Source of the DNA: Candidatus Heimdallarchaeota archaeon
Lineage (GTDB): Archaea; Asgardarchaeota; Heimdallarchaeia; Heimdallarchaeales; Heimdallarchaeaceae
Direction: 5' to 3'
Length of the DNA: 37,562 bases
Assembly: GCA_016840095.1 (NCBI GenBank)
Contig: JAEOSZ010000019.1
Coordinates: 1 to 37,562 of the forward strand
Of the stretch, positions 1 through 7,495 are shown one piece after another. A program made the translations under genes and the position numbers. Below the pieces are notes generated by a model. The model was not told the origin of the DNA and made no database searches. It saw nothing but the letters and a program-made list of their open reading frames with translations. Each line of letters opens with the position of its first letter. The first letter of the stretch is position 1.

Positions 1-947
1 AGAGTAGTTCCATGTCCATTTGCTATAGGATCAAGTGTTGCATACCACAGTGGTCTTCCAGCTGCAAGAATTCTTCCTATGTAAAAGTGAGGAGTGATAA
101 GTATCCAAGGAATTGATAAAAGCAAAGTTGATAACAAAAACGGACGAAGGAATTTTTTCACAGCAATTCTCAGATCATATTTTTTCCATATCATTGAAAA
201 AATTGGTATAACTAAGAAAAGAGGCATTTGTTTTGTTAACCAAGCCAAAGTAAGAGAATATGCTGTTAATCTGTACCGTTTCTTCAATACAAGAAAGAAT
301 GCAAGAAGTGTGAAAAAAGTCATTTGAGGGATATTTAGATAATAAGTATCAACATAAAGTAAGTTTAACGGCATGAAAATGAATGCAAAAACACCAATAA
401 TTCCAATGAGATGTTTGTATACTTTTTTATCTTTCAGGAAACTGAAATTTATTATAATCAGATAAACCATCACTGCTGATAGAGCATCAAAATTGATAGC
501 AGTCCATTTAACAGATTCTTCAATGAGGATATTGTTTGGCATTCCTGGATTGAACAATTGAACTAGTAATGATGTAAAATATAGGCCATAGATGAATATA
601 GGTCCATACACATAAAAGTCAAGTTCATCTGTATAACGCAAATAGGGATTCCATCCATTTCGGAAAGCATCTAAGTATGATTCATAATAATAATTTGCAT
701 CATCATATATCTCGAAATACCAGAACTCTGCACCGTTTACTGGCTCACCCAAAGTATAAGTAAAAGTCATACCAATATTACTGTAAATCCACTCAGAAAT
801 GTTTATTTTTATTAGAATTGCAGAAACTAAGATGCTTGCGATGAGGATAATAACAACTAGATGCTCAATATCAAACCTGAATGTAAAATTCTTAAATGTA
901 AATACCTGTTTGTCCTCTTTCTCTCTTAATTCAGCCATACAATTCAT
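1..947 (-). CDS. GT-C-like polytopic membrane protein (3' end cut by window edge)
   Basis: The minus frame stays open from 947 to the window edge (about 315 codons) with no stop, so the C-terminus is missing. It begins with a short charged cytoplasmic segment, then a first membrane helix at about residues 22-42, an acidic/aromatic outer loop (FEIYDDANYYYES, YVYGPIFIYG) and further hydrophobic helices. It aligns by eye with the protein at 24747-26147: shared landmarks are Y.YGP.F.Y, FNP, NFDALSAVM/LFDALNSVM, LTKQ and SIPWI...P..Y.G, so the two are paralogues. The layout is that of GT-C glycosyltransferases or mannosyltransferase-like membrane proteins acting on lipid-linked sugars outside the membrane, but I see no decisive catalytic motif. 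ATG 947 sits about 25 bp after a TTTAAAATAG box; an in-frame ATG at 938 is the alternative start. Confidence 0.75.
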   Translation of the reverse strand, partial: MNCMAELREKEDKQVFTFKNFTFRFDIEHLVVIILIASILVSAILIKINISEWIYSNIGMTFTYTLGEPVNGAEFWYFEIYDDANYYYESYLDAFRNGWNPYLRYTDELDFYVYGPIFIYGLYFTSLLVQLFNPGMPNNILIEESVKWTAINFDALSAVMVYLIIINFSFLKDKKVYKHLIGIIGVFAFIFMPLNLLYVDTYYLNIPQMTFFTLLAFFLVLKKRYRLTAYSLTLAWLTKQMPLFLVIPIFSMIWKKYDLRIAVKKFLRPFLLSTLLLSIPWILITPHFYIGRILAAGRPLWYATLDPIANGHGTT

Positions 948-1026
948 TCTAAAAAACCTTTGAACTATTTTAAACTTATTGAAGAATAGATGAAGTTATT
1001 CACTAGTTTTTGAACGAAGTTAATGC

Positions 1027-1034
1027 TTATAAGA
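1027..1034 (+). promoter_or_regulatory. TATA-like box for the PAS-domain gene
   Basis: TTATAAGA lies about 28 bp before ATG 1059, the spacing expected for an archaeal leaderless transcript. It falls inside the 12-codon N-terminal extension that would exist if ATG 1023 were used, and so argues for the downstream start. Confidence 0.4.
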
Positions 1035-1058
1035 CCTACTTGTGTTTTTGTCTTATCT

Positions 1059-1949
1059 ATGAACTCCAAAGACTTAGCTGAAACTTTAGCAAAAATTGAC
1101 AAAAATGAAGGTTACCAATGGATACTTGATCACCTGCCTTTTGGAATCTCAGTTCAAACTGTAGAGCGACAAATATTGTATGAGAATGCTGCAGTGAAGG
1201 ATTTAGTTGGTTCTTATGTATATAGATATTGCTTCAATAGATGGCATTATCTAGAAGGAAAAGGAGATGAACCTTGTGAGGATTGCCCTGCAACAATTGG
1301 TTTTGATGACAAAAAAATACACAAAATATTCCGTAAAACACTAGATAAAAATAACAAGGACTTATACTTAGAAATTCAATTTATACCCGTGTTTGAAGAA
1401 AATGGAGAAATTGAAAAGTTCATAGAAATCATAAGAAATGTTACTATTCTGGATAAAGCGAAAGTTCTCGCATATACTCCAATTGAAGAAATAACAAGCT
1501 CAGTACAAAGCTCAATTGTGAAATTCGGTGATTTAGGAGGAGAAATTATCTCAACCGATAATCTGGATTTTGCTAAAAATGAAAATCTAGATGAGATTAT
1601 AGTTAAACTTACAGTTTACATTTTTAGTGGAGTCATCCAAGGTTTTGAAGAACAAGTTGGTTTGTTTGGTCCTTTTCCAGTTTTAGATAAAACTAATTAT
1701 CTAATGGAAACATTTCTTTTCAGGATAAAAGATGATAAAGCCAAAGATCCAAGATTAAAAGGAATGCAACCTTGTATGATTTTGTTGTTCTTCCCCAGAG
1801 AATATTATTTTGTTTTTGAAAAAAGGAATATTATTGAAGATTTTATTCAAAAGAAGATTGATGAATGGGATAATTTGCAAGTAATAAATGAGCAAACACA
1901 TGAAGAATTTTCTGAAGAATTGAGATTTTTATTAGAAAGACAAATCTAG
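1059..1949 (+). CDS. PAS-domain protein with Cys-x-x-Cys motif and uncharacterised C-terminal domain
   Basis: With ATG 1059 the product is 296 residues. Residues about 20-135 read as a PAS sensor fold: a short helix, LPFGISVQ..., the ILYENAAVKDLVG segment, then a Cys58 ... Cys73-x-x-Cys76-Pro pattern (EPCEDCPA). That pattern is common in a subgroup of bacterial and archaeal PAS domains and could bind metal or sense redox. The end of the fold (YLEIQFIPVFEENGEIEKFIEIIRNVT) is typical of PAS beta strands. Residues about 150-285 are a separate alpha/beta domain that I cannot name; its pattern is faintly longin/roadblock-like, which is only an impression. There is no kinase, GGDEF or HTH, so it is a stand-alone sensor or adaptor. 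ATG 1023 would add 12 hydrophobic residues. Its end overlaps the convergent nitroreductase stop by 4 bases. Confidence 0.75.
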   Translation: MNSKDLAETLAKIDKNEGYQWILDHLPFGISVQTVERQILYENAAVKDLVGSYVYRYCFNRWHYLEGKGDEPCEDCPATIGFDDKKIHKIFRKTLDKNNKDLYLEIQFIPVFEENGEIEKFIEIIRNVTILDKAKVLAYTPIEEITSSVQSSIVKFGDLGGEIISTDNLDFAKNENLDEIIVKLTVYIFSGVIQGFEEQVGLFGPFPVLDKTNYLMETFLFRIKDDKAKDPRLKGMQPCMILLFFPREYYFVFEKRNIIEDFIQKKIDEWDNLQVINEQTHEEFSEELRFLLERQI

Positions 1950-2575
1950 ATTATATCTAGTAAGAAATCCTCTACAGTTCTCTCATCAGCTGGAGGTTCT
2001 TCATCAGCATAACCTATTGGTATACATGTGAAAAACTCATTTGAATTATTTATACTAAACAGCTTATTTATTGGAGTTTTCGAAGCACTGGGAAGTTCAA
2101 AATACAGCGATCCTAAACCTAATGCTGTAGCTTCAAGAAGCATATTTTCTACACAAAGAAAGACTGAATCTCGAAGTGAATTGTATAAATAACCATTGGA
2201 CACTAAGTGTGGAACATTTCCGTCAGTAAATGAATGTGCGCCTTTCTCTAAATCCAGAAATACAAATATAAAAACAGGGGCTTTTTTTATACCATCAAGA
2301 TATTTCTTATAATTTTCATACAACTCTGTTAGAGAAATTCCTTTCTTTTTTGCTGCTTCTTTCTTCCAGCGAACTATAGACTCAAGAGTTAATGCAAAGA
2401 ATTCATTAATTTTATCTCTATCATCTAAAATTAGGAATTTAAAGGGTTTAGTGTTACCTGAGGATGGGGCCCAAATACCGGCTTCAATTATACTATTTAT
2501 TTCTTTCTTGGATACTTTATCAGGTTTAAAAATCCTAATTGAACGTCTTTTCTTAATTGTATCCAGTATTGACAT
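1946..2575 (-). CDS. Nitroreductase-family FMN oxidoreductase
   Basis: 209 residues with the family hallmark near the N-terminus, KKRRSIRIFKPDKV (residues 8-21; the basic residues contact FMN phosphate), followed by IIEAGIWAPSSGNTKPFKF (about 29-47), the usual second FMN-contact segment. The C-terminal third contains ENMLLEATALGLGSLYFE (about 143-160), the standard helix leading to the second flavin-binding strand, and IPIGYADEEPP. Length fits the single-domain NfsB-like group. Such enzymes reduce nitro compounds, quinones, flavins or enones with NAD(P)H; the physiological substrate cannot be read from sequence. Its stop overlaps that of the convergent PAS gene by 4 bases. Not obviously in an operon. 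Confidence 0.9.
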   Translation of the reverse strand: MSILDTIKKRRSIRIFKPDKVSKKEINSIIEAGIWAPSSGNTKPFKFLILDDRDKINEFFALTLESIVRWKKEAAKKKGISLTELYENYKKYLDGIKKAPVFIFVFLDLEKGAHSFTDGNVPHLVSNGYLYNSLRDSVFLCVENMLLEATALGLGSLYFELPSASKTPINKLFSINNSNEFFTCIPIGYADEEPPADERTVEDFLLDII

Positions 2576-2664
2576 TAACTAAAAATCTCTATATACACTT
2601 ATTAATTACATTATTTGTTAAAAAATTGAAAGATTAGAAAAGAGAATAGATATTACTTTATCTC

Positions 2665-3087
2665 TTAACTATCGTATCTTTTTCCACCATAGGATGATCT
2701 GTTGTTCCATCTACGTGGAATGTCATGTTCTTCAGTTGATATATTATTTGATTCTTCTACAGATTCAACTTTATCCTTTGAATCTTCGATAAAACCTTGT
2801 CTCCCTAAAGATAATCTGATGTTTCTTTTGAATAGAATAGTTTTTGCTGATCGAAATTGGTATGTTTCTTCACTCTTGATTTTTTCAATTTGCTCATTCC
2901 ATGCTGAGAAATAAACAACACCTGAATCATCTCCAATGAGAACATCCATTACTTGGTGTTCTTCTCCAGAATTTCTGCTGGTTACTATTCGAACTTCACC
3001 TAACTCTAAAACTTTTGCTACTAGATTAACATCTCTAATGTTTGGAGTTAGTTCTCCAACTTTCATGAATTTGATTTCTTCACTCAA
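2665..3087 (-). CDS. Single-stranded DNA-binding protein, OB-fold (crenarchaeal SSB/SOSS-B type)
   Basis: 140 residues in two parts. Residues about 8-100 form one OB fold: KVGELTPNIRDVNLVAKVLELGE at the start closely follows Sulfolobus-type SSB (VGNL.PNM..VNV..RVLE), then VLIGDDSGVVYFSAWNEQ with the conserved GD.(T/S)G and Trp, and FRSAKTILFKRNIRLSLG for the last strands. Residues about 100-140 are an acidic then Arg/Gly/Ser/Tyr-rich flexible tail (RRWNNRSSYGGKRY), as in archaeal and eukaryotic SSB/SOSS-B proteins, where tails recruit partners. It should bind ssDNA in replication and repair. The first codon is TTG (3087) preceded by GTGA; ATG at 3066, just before KVGEL, is a reasonable alternative start. 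Confidence 0.85.
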   Translation of the reverse strand: MSEEIKFMKVGELTPNIRDVNLVAKVLELGEVRIVTSRNSGEEHQVMDVLIGDDSGVVYFSAWNEQIEKIKSEETYQFRSAKTILFKRNIRLSLGRQGFIEDSKDKVESVEESNNISTEEHDIPRRWNNRSSYGGKRYDS

Positions 3088-3347
3088 TTTTATTCACTTC
3101 AATATTATTATTGTTAGATGCAGAAAAATCTCTTTAGATTATTAACAAGCAGATAACCAAGTCAAGCTTGAAAATAGTTTAAATCGATATTTTTTGCTAA
3201 AATACATCCGAAGGATTCTACTATAAAAAGAATCTGTTTTTACAGAAATTGAAAACTCTTTAATCTTCATTTCTTAGCTAAATTTGGCTGTAATGATAAT
3301 TCTCAATGCAAGTAAAATGTTAAATATTCTTAATGTTTGAATTTGAT

Positions 3348-4280
3348 ATGAAATATGGCTACTATGTACGAACAGTCCTTGAATATCCAGAAATTAGAGA
3401 TTTAACTATTCGTGCAGAACAAATGGGTTTTGAATCAGCTCACGTTAACGATCACTTGATTGGGTTTGATGAAAAACAAGGGAAGAAGGAACCGTATCTA
3501 GAAGCATTAATGTTAATGAGTTCTTTAGCAGTTGAAACAAAGAAAATCAAGTTAGGACATATTGTTTTGTGTAATTCTTTCAGAAATCCAGCATATCTTG
3601 CTAAGATGATTAGCACATTAGATCATATCTCGAATGGTAGAGCACTTTTATGGTTAGGTGCAGGATGGTATGAGGAAGAGTATAAAGCATATGGATATCC
3701 ATTTCCTGACCCTAAAAGAAGAGTTGATGAATTGGAGGAATCTTTGACAATATATAAAAAATTGTTCACAGAAGATTCAACTGATTTTGAAGGAAATATT
3801 TGGAAATTAGAAAATAGCAGAAATTATCCAAAACCTATACAAAAACCTTATCCTCAGATAGTCTTGGGAACTACTGGAAAGAGAATGACAGAAATTGCTT
3901 GTCGAGAAGCAGATGGAATCAATCTTCCTTATGTAAAATTTGATGATTTGCCTAAAACAATAAGCAATATTCGAAGCTTACTTGAAAAATACAACAGAAA
4001 CACTGATGAATTTGAAATATCTTATTTTGGAGGTATTAATCTAGTTAATAACCAAGAAGAAATTGATAATCTTGTAGAAGGTATCATTGATAGAGCAAAA
4101 GAAGATTCCAAACCTACAAGAGAAGAAGTCTTAAAGAATCAATTCATTGGGTATCCAGAAGATATCAAGGAAAAACTAAATAAATATGAAGATTTGGGAA
4201 TAAGTAAAATGGTTATTGCTATCAGAAAATCTGAAAGCATTGAAGATCCAATGAAATTATTCCATGCTAAAATTATGTAA
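3348..4280 (+). CDS. LLM-class flavin/F420-dependent oxidoreductase
   Basis: 310 residues from ATG 3348. It is a luciferase-like monooxygenase (TIM barrel): MKYGYYVRT start, AEQMGFESAHVNDHL (the strand-2/helix unit with a D-H pair), ALAVETKKIKLGHIVLCNSFRNPAYLAKMISTLD-type segment, then ISNGRALLWLGAGWYEEEYKAYG, which is the family signature, and P.PKP.QKP.PQIVLGTTGKRM before the final strands. In archaea such proteins usually use coenzyme F420; the cofactor is inferred, not seen. ATG 3333 gives five extra residues, but a TTAAATATT box centred near 3323 lies about 25 bp before 3348 and supports the inner start. The ACP gene follows after 11 bp, so the two are probably co-transcribed. Confidence 0.88.
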   Translation: MKYGYYVRTVLEYPEIRDLTIRAEQMGFESAHVNDHLIGFDEKQGKKEPYLEALMLMSSLAVETKKIKLGHIVLCNSFRNPAYLAKMISTLDHISNGRALLWLGAGWYEEEYKAYGYPFPDPKRRVDELEESLTIYKKLFTEDSTDFEGNIWKLENSRNYPKPIQKPYPQIVLGTTGKRMTEIACREADGINLPYVKFDDLPKTISNIRSLLEKYNRNTDEFEISYFGGINLVNNQEEIDNLVEGIIDRAKEDSKPTREEVLKNQFIGYPEDIKEKLNKYEDLGISKMVIAIRKSESIEDPMKLFHAKIM

Positions 4281-4291
4281 GAGGTTAGAAG

Positions 4292-4534
4292 ATGTATTCG
4301 AGCATATTAACTAGGTTAAGATTAATAATCGCAGAAATGGCAGAAGTTAGAAGCCATGTAATAACTACTAACACATATTTTGAAGATGATCTAAATCTAG
4401 ATAAGGACAGTTTGAGAGAACTCAAAGCTAGACTGGAAGATGAATTTGATATCAAGCTTCCTAAAAGTGTATTCAAAGAATTTAACACAGTTGGAGAAAT
4501 TGTTGGTTTTATAGAAGCAGAAATGGGGAGATAA
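4292..4534 (+). CDS. Acyl carrier protein-like protein
   Basis: 80 residues with the complete outline of a carrier protein: an amphipathic first helix, then YFEDDLNLDKDSLRELKARLEDEF, IKLPKSVFKEFNTVGEIVGFI. Ser40 of the DSL triplet is the expected 4'-phosphopantetheine attachment residue, followed by a helix 2 rich in Leu and Glu and the acidic helix 3/TVG.IV.(Y/F)I ending that ACPs share. A GAGGTTAGAAG stretch just before ATG serves as the ribosome site. It starts 11 bp after the LLM oxidoreductase, so the oxidoreductase may act on an ACP-bound or related substrate. ACPs are rare in archaea, which lack classical fatty-acid synthase; the role could be polyketide-like or fatty-acid-related synthesis. 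No phosphopantetheinyl transferase is in the window. Confidence 0.85.
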   Translation: MYSSILTRLRLIIAEMAEVRSHVITTNTYFEDDLNLDKDSLRELKARLEDEFDIKLPKSVFKEFNTVGEIVGFIEAEMGR

Positions 4535-4553
4535 AAAATAGAAAATAAAAGAA

Positions 4554-5828
4554 TTAGAGAATTTTTTCTCCTTCTTCTAAACTTAACATTGTAAAACCAC
4601 TTATCATCTTAGGATAGAAATCAGTGGCTTTTTGAGGCATTCTTTCATGATTCTTAGAAACTTTTAGAACTTCATCAGCAAGTGTTGGATTGAGGATGAA
4701 AGCAACTTTGTATTTACCATTATCAACTTCTTCAACAGCTTCATTCCACCATCTTTCGTAGAAAATATCATCATCTATATGAAGATCTTTTAATCCCATA
4801 ATTCCATGGAAAATCATATCTCTTAAGATAACTACATCAAGATTTTTGAATTCCTCACTAGCATCGCTTACATATCTGTTAATTGCTGAGATATCCTTCA
4901 TAATCAAAGAAACAGCTCTTCCATCTTGATACATAACAAATGAATGTTTATCCTTATTTTCTTCTAAGAATTTTGGTATTTCAGTTTTCATAATTTCGTT
5001 CATATCAAAGAACATCTTTAGTTCATTCATTTTTCCTTCAGAAACATCTTCTTTAGCTAAACAGCGATGAGTTGCTAAGATATTTAATCCTTCATCTTCA
5101 ACTGGAACAAGATATGTCATTCTGAATTCATATGCAGCATATTCATTTTGATCTGCAGCTTCGTTTCTTCGCATATTTCGATATGTGATAGCTGTTTCGT
5201 ATCTGTGGTGCCCATCTGCTATTACTAATTGTTGGTCTGCAAAGACATCTTGGATAACTTTGATTTTTGCTTGATCAGAAACTTTCCATATCCTGTTATA
5301 CACACCTAAATCGTCTTTAGCTTTAATTAATGGTTCTTCTTTAGCCACTTCATCAAATATCTCTATTGTTTTTTTATCAGGATCAGAGTAAAGTATAAAT
5401 CCAGTTTCTAATGTATGCCTTGTTGTCTTAAGCATATTCAGTCTATCTATTTTTGGACCTTTGTGTGTTTTCTCATGGGGAAGAACAATGTTTTCTTCAA
5501 ATGGATGGAGTCTTAGAGCTCCTATGAAGCCTTTTCTAATGTATTTCTTGCCAAATAATTCATATTCTTGAAAATAAACGTAAATTCCAGGTACCTCATC
5601 TTTTTCTAATATTCCTTCAGCTAACCATTGATCTAACCTTTGTTTTGCGATTTCATACCTGTTTTCTTCAATCGGTAAGGTGAGTCTACAATAGTTATAT
5701 TCTGACTGAGCATAGTATGCGTTTTGCATTTCTTCATCTATTTTGTCATACGGCTGGACTATTAGTTTCTCAATGTCCCCGGCCTTGGCAGTATATCTAA
5801 TTGCTTTGAATGGTTTAATGTCTACCAT
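4554..5828 (-). CDS. DUF1015-family protein (possible serine-pathway enzyme)
   Basis: 424 residues from ATG 5828; a TTG nine bases upstream is the longer option. The product shows the full DUF1015 pattern: VDIKPFKAIRY at the start, VQPYDKID, the strand motif GIYVYFQEY, ALRLHPFE and VLPHEKTHKGPK in the middle, and VIADGHHRYETAITYR (about residues 202-217). The DGHHR box recalls ParB/Srx-fold nucleotide-dependent enzymes, to which free-serine kinases (SerK, SbnI) also belong. I recall DUF1015 genes sitting next to serA and serC in clostridia and other anaerobes. Here serA and its aminotransferase are only 3 kb away on the same strand, though separated by the actin and panE-like genes. A role as a serine/phosphoserine enzyme is therefore a reasonable inference, not established. 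Its 5' region is shared head to head with the actin gene. Confidence 0.85.
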   Translation of the reverse strand: MVDIKPFKAIRYTAKAGDIEKLIVQPYDKIDEEMQNAYYAQSEYNYCRLTLPIEENRYEIAKQRLDQWLAEGILEKDEVPGIYVYFQEYELFGKKYIRKGFIGALRLHPFEENIVLPHEKTHKGPKIDRLNMLKTTRHTLETGFILYSDPDKKTIEIFDEVAKEEPLIKAKDDLGVYNRIWKVSDQAKIKVIQDVFADQQLVIADGHHRYETAITYRNMRRNEAADQNEYAAYEFRMTYLVPVEDEGLNILATHRCLAKEDVSEGKMNELKMFFDMNEIMKTEIPKFLEENKDKHSFVMYQDGRAVSLIMKDISAINRYVSDASEEFKNLDVVILRDMIFHGIMGLKDLHIDDDIFYERWWNEAVEEVDNGKYKVAFILNPTLADEVLKVSKNHERMPQKATDFYPKMISGFTMLSLEEGEKIL

Positions 5829-6025
5829 ACTTATCAAGCTTGCACATCAGAATCTCTATTTTAATTTTTTTGTTAGAAGATGAAAAGAAACATACTCATT
5901 CTTATGATAATGAACAAAGCATCAAAAAACTTCAAATGATATACCATTTTTCAACGATATACCTTTTTTATGATATATCCTTCGATATTCTTAATAACTC
6001 AACTAAGAGAAGTTATCTCTGAATA

Positions 6026-7495
6026 TTGGTGATAAAAATAGCAGCAATCGACAAATCTGAAAAACCACAACATTGTGGAAAGAAAATGCAGAGACTCTAC
6101 ATCCGGAAAGGAACCAAAAATAGAAAGTGGATACCTGTTGGATATTATTGCAACCTCTGTTCAAAAGTAATAAAAAACAGAGAACTGGTTTTATATCAAA
6201 GTATAGAGGAACTTCGTTCTAGACAAGAATTAGTAGATAATGTTACTAATAAGCAAAAAATTGTACTTGATATTGGTGATAAACTAACCAAAGTAGGATT
6301 TGCTGGTGAAAAAGAACCTAGGTTCATATTTGATACTAGATTATATATTGATCAAAACAACAAGTCATTCATTCAAAAAGCTGATAAAATAGAAACTAGC
6401 AGAAAAGTAAAGCATCAAAAATCCCTACTAGAAGGAAACGGAGAGCAAATTGTTAATTCTGATGATATGGTTCTATTTTTAACACATGTTTTTGAGAAAC
6501 TTGGAACAAAACCTCAAAACAAAAGCATCATGCTAATTGAAAAAAGCTACAAAAACAACTATGTAGAATATTACTATGGAAGGCATGAAGAAATCAAAGA
6601 AACCACTTTACCAGAAGAAATCAAAGAGAGGTTATCAAACAAACCAAAAATCGAAAAAGTCAATTATGATAAATACATAAAATATCCAAGAAGAGAATTA
6701 GCTTCGATCTTCTTTGATTACTTTGATATTGCAAGAATCTACTTCTCAAATGGAGAACTTCTTTCATTGTACTCAAATGCCATGGTTACTGGTTTAGTTG
6801 TAAACATAGGTGTGAGAACAACACGTATTATCCCAGTTTTTCAAGGATTTATTGTTACACAAGCAATTAGCACAAGAGAGTTTGGAACCGAAGATGTTGA
6901 GAAAAGAATTCATGAGCATCTAAACACCCAAAAAAATGTACAAGGAAATTCTGAACATATTAAGTATCTGATAGAAAAACAGTTGCGTTTGGCTTCGGAA
7001 GAATATTGTTACATTTCTCTTGATCCGTCGATTGAACAAGAAAAGTGGTCAGAAAATGCGAAACTGATTAAGCATATCAATTTGTTTAATGATAATTATG
7101 TTAAGCTTGATCAAATAAGGTATTTGGCAACAGAGATACTTTTTGAAAAAGAGGAAATGAGTACTTCAACAAGAAAAGGAAATCTTGTAGATGCAGCAAT
7201 AGAAACAATACAAAAAGCCAATATAGATCTAGAAAAGGATTTGTATGAAAACATTCTCTTAACTGGTGGTGGAACCTTTTATAAAGGATTCAAAGAGAGA
7301 TTTCAAACGGAATTAGAAACAAAAGCACCTGAAAGTCTTGAAGTTAATGTACGACTAAAACCTAATAGATTAATTTCATCTTGGATAGGAGGATCTATTC
7401 TATCAAATTTAAAAACGTTTGAAACTAAAAATCTGTGGGTTACAAAGGATGAATATGAAGAAAGAGGTTCATCTGCAGTAGATAGATGTATTTAG
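6026..7495 (+). CDS. Zinc-ribbon/actin-family fusion protein (Asgard ARP-like)
   Basis: 489 residues, against about 375 for actin. Residues 14-50 form a zinc ribbon (H16, C17, C42-x-x-C45, with RLYIRK...WIPVGYYC as in archaeal ribbons); about 51-75 is a linker. Actin follows: phosphate-1 loop LDIGDKLTKVGFAGE at 81-95 with the Asp11 equivalent D82; NSDDM at 144-148; LLSLY at 245-249; phosphate-2 region TGLVVNIGVRTTRIIP at 255-270; adenosine loop LLTGGGTFYKGF at 411-422; C-terminus WIGGSILSNLKTF at 453-465, then W.TK.EY...G. This is eukaryote-type actin/Arp rather than MreB or ParM. Ungapped alignment with actin puts G243, N260 and R267 at Gln137, Asp154 and His161, so hydrolysis may be weak or lost. 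About 35 extra residues lie near 176-215. The start is TTG 6026 or GTG 6029; no ATG fits. Confidence 0.92.
   Translation: MVIKIAAIDKSEKPQHCGKKMQRLYIRKGTKNRKWIPVGYYCNLCSKVIKNRELVLYQSIEELRSRQELVDNVTNKQKIVLDIGDKLTKVGFAGEKEPRFIFDTRLYIDQNNKSFIQKADKIETSRKVKHQKSLLEGNGEQIVNSDDMVLFLTHVFEKLGTKPQNKSIMLIEKSYKNNYVEYYYGRHEEIKETTLPEEIKERLSNKPKIEKVNYDKYIKYPRRELASIFFDYFDIARIYFSNGELLSLYSNAMVTGLVVNIGVRTTRIIPVFQGFIVTQAISTREFGTEDVEKRIHEHLNTQKNVQGNSEHIKYLIEKQLRLASEEYCYISLDPSIEQEKWSENAKLIKHINLFNDNYVKLDQIRYLATEILFEKEEMSTSTRKGNLVDAAIETIQKANIDLEKDLYENILLTGGGTFYKGFKERFQTELETKAPESLEVNVRLKPNRLISSWIGGSILSNLKTFETKNLWVTKDEYEERGSSAVDRCI

Noticed and set aside
94..327. 77-codon plus-strand frame
   Set aside because: Antisense of the truncated GT-C-like gene, which is supported by a paralogue and a promoter.
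6026..7495. MreB, ParM or Hsp70 identity for the actin-fold protein
   Set aside because: The C-terminal WIGGS...EY..G segment and GFAGE loop are specific to actin/Arp, not to those bacterial or chaperone families.
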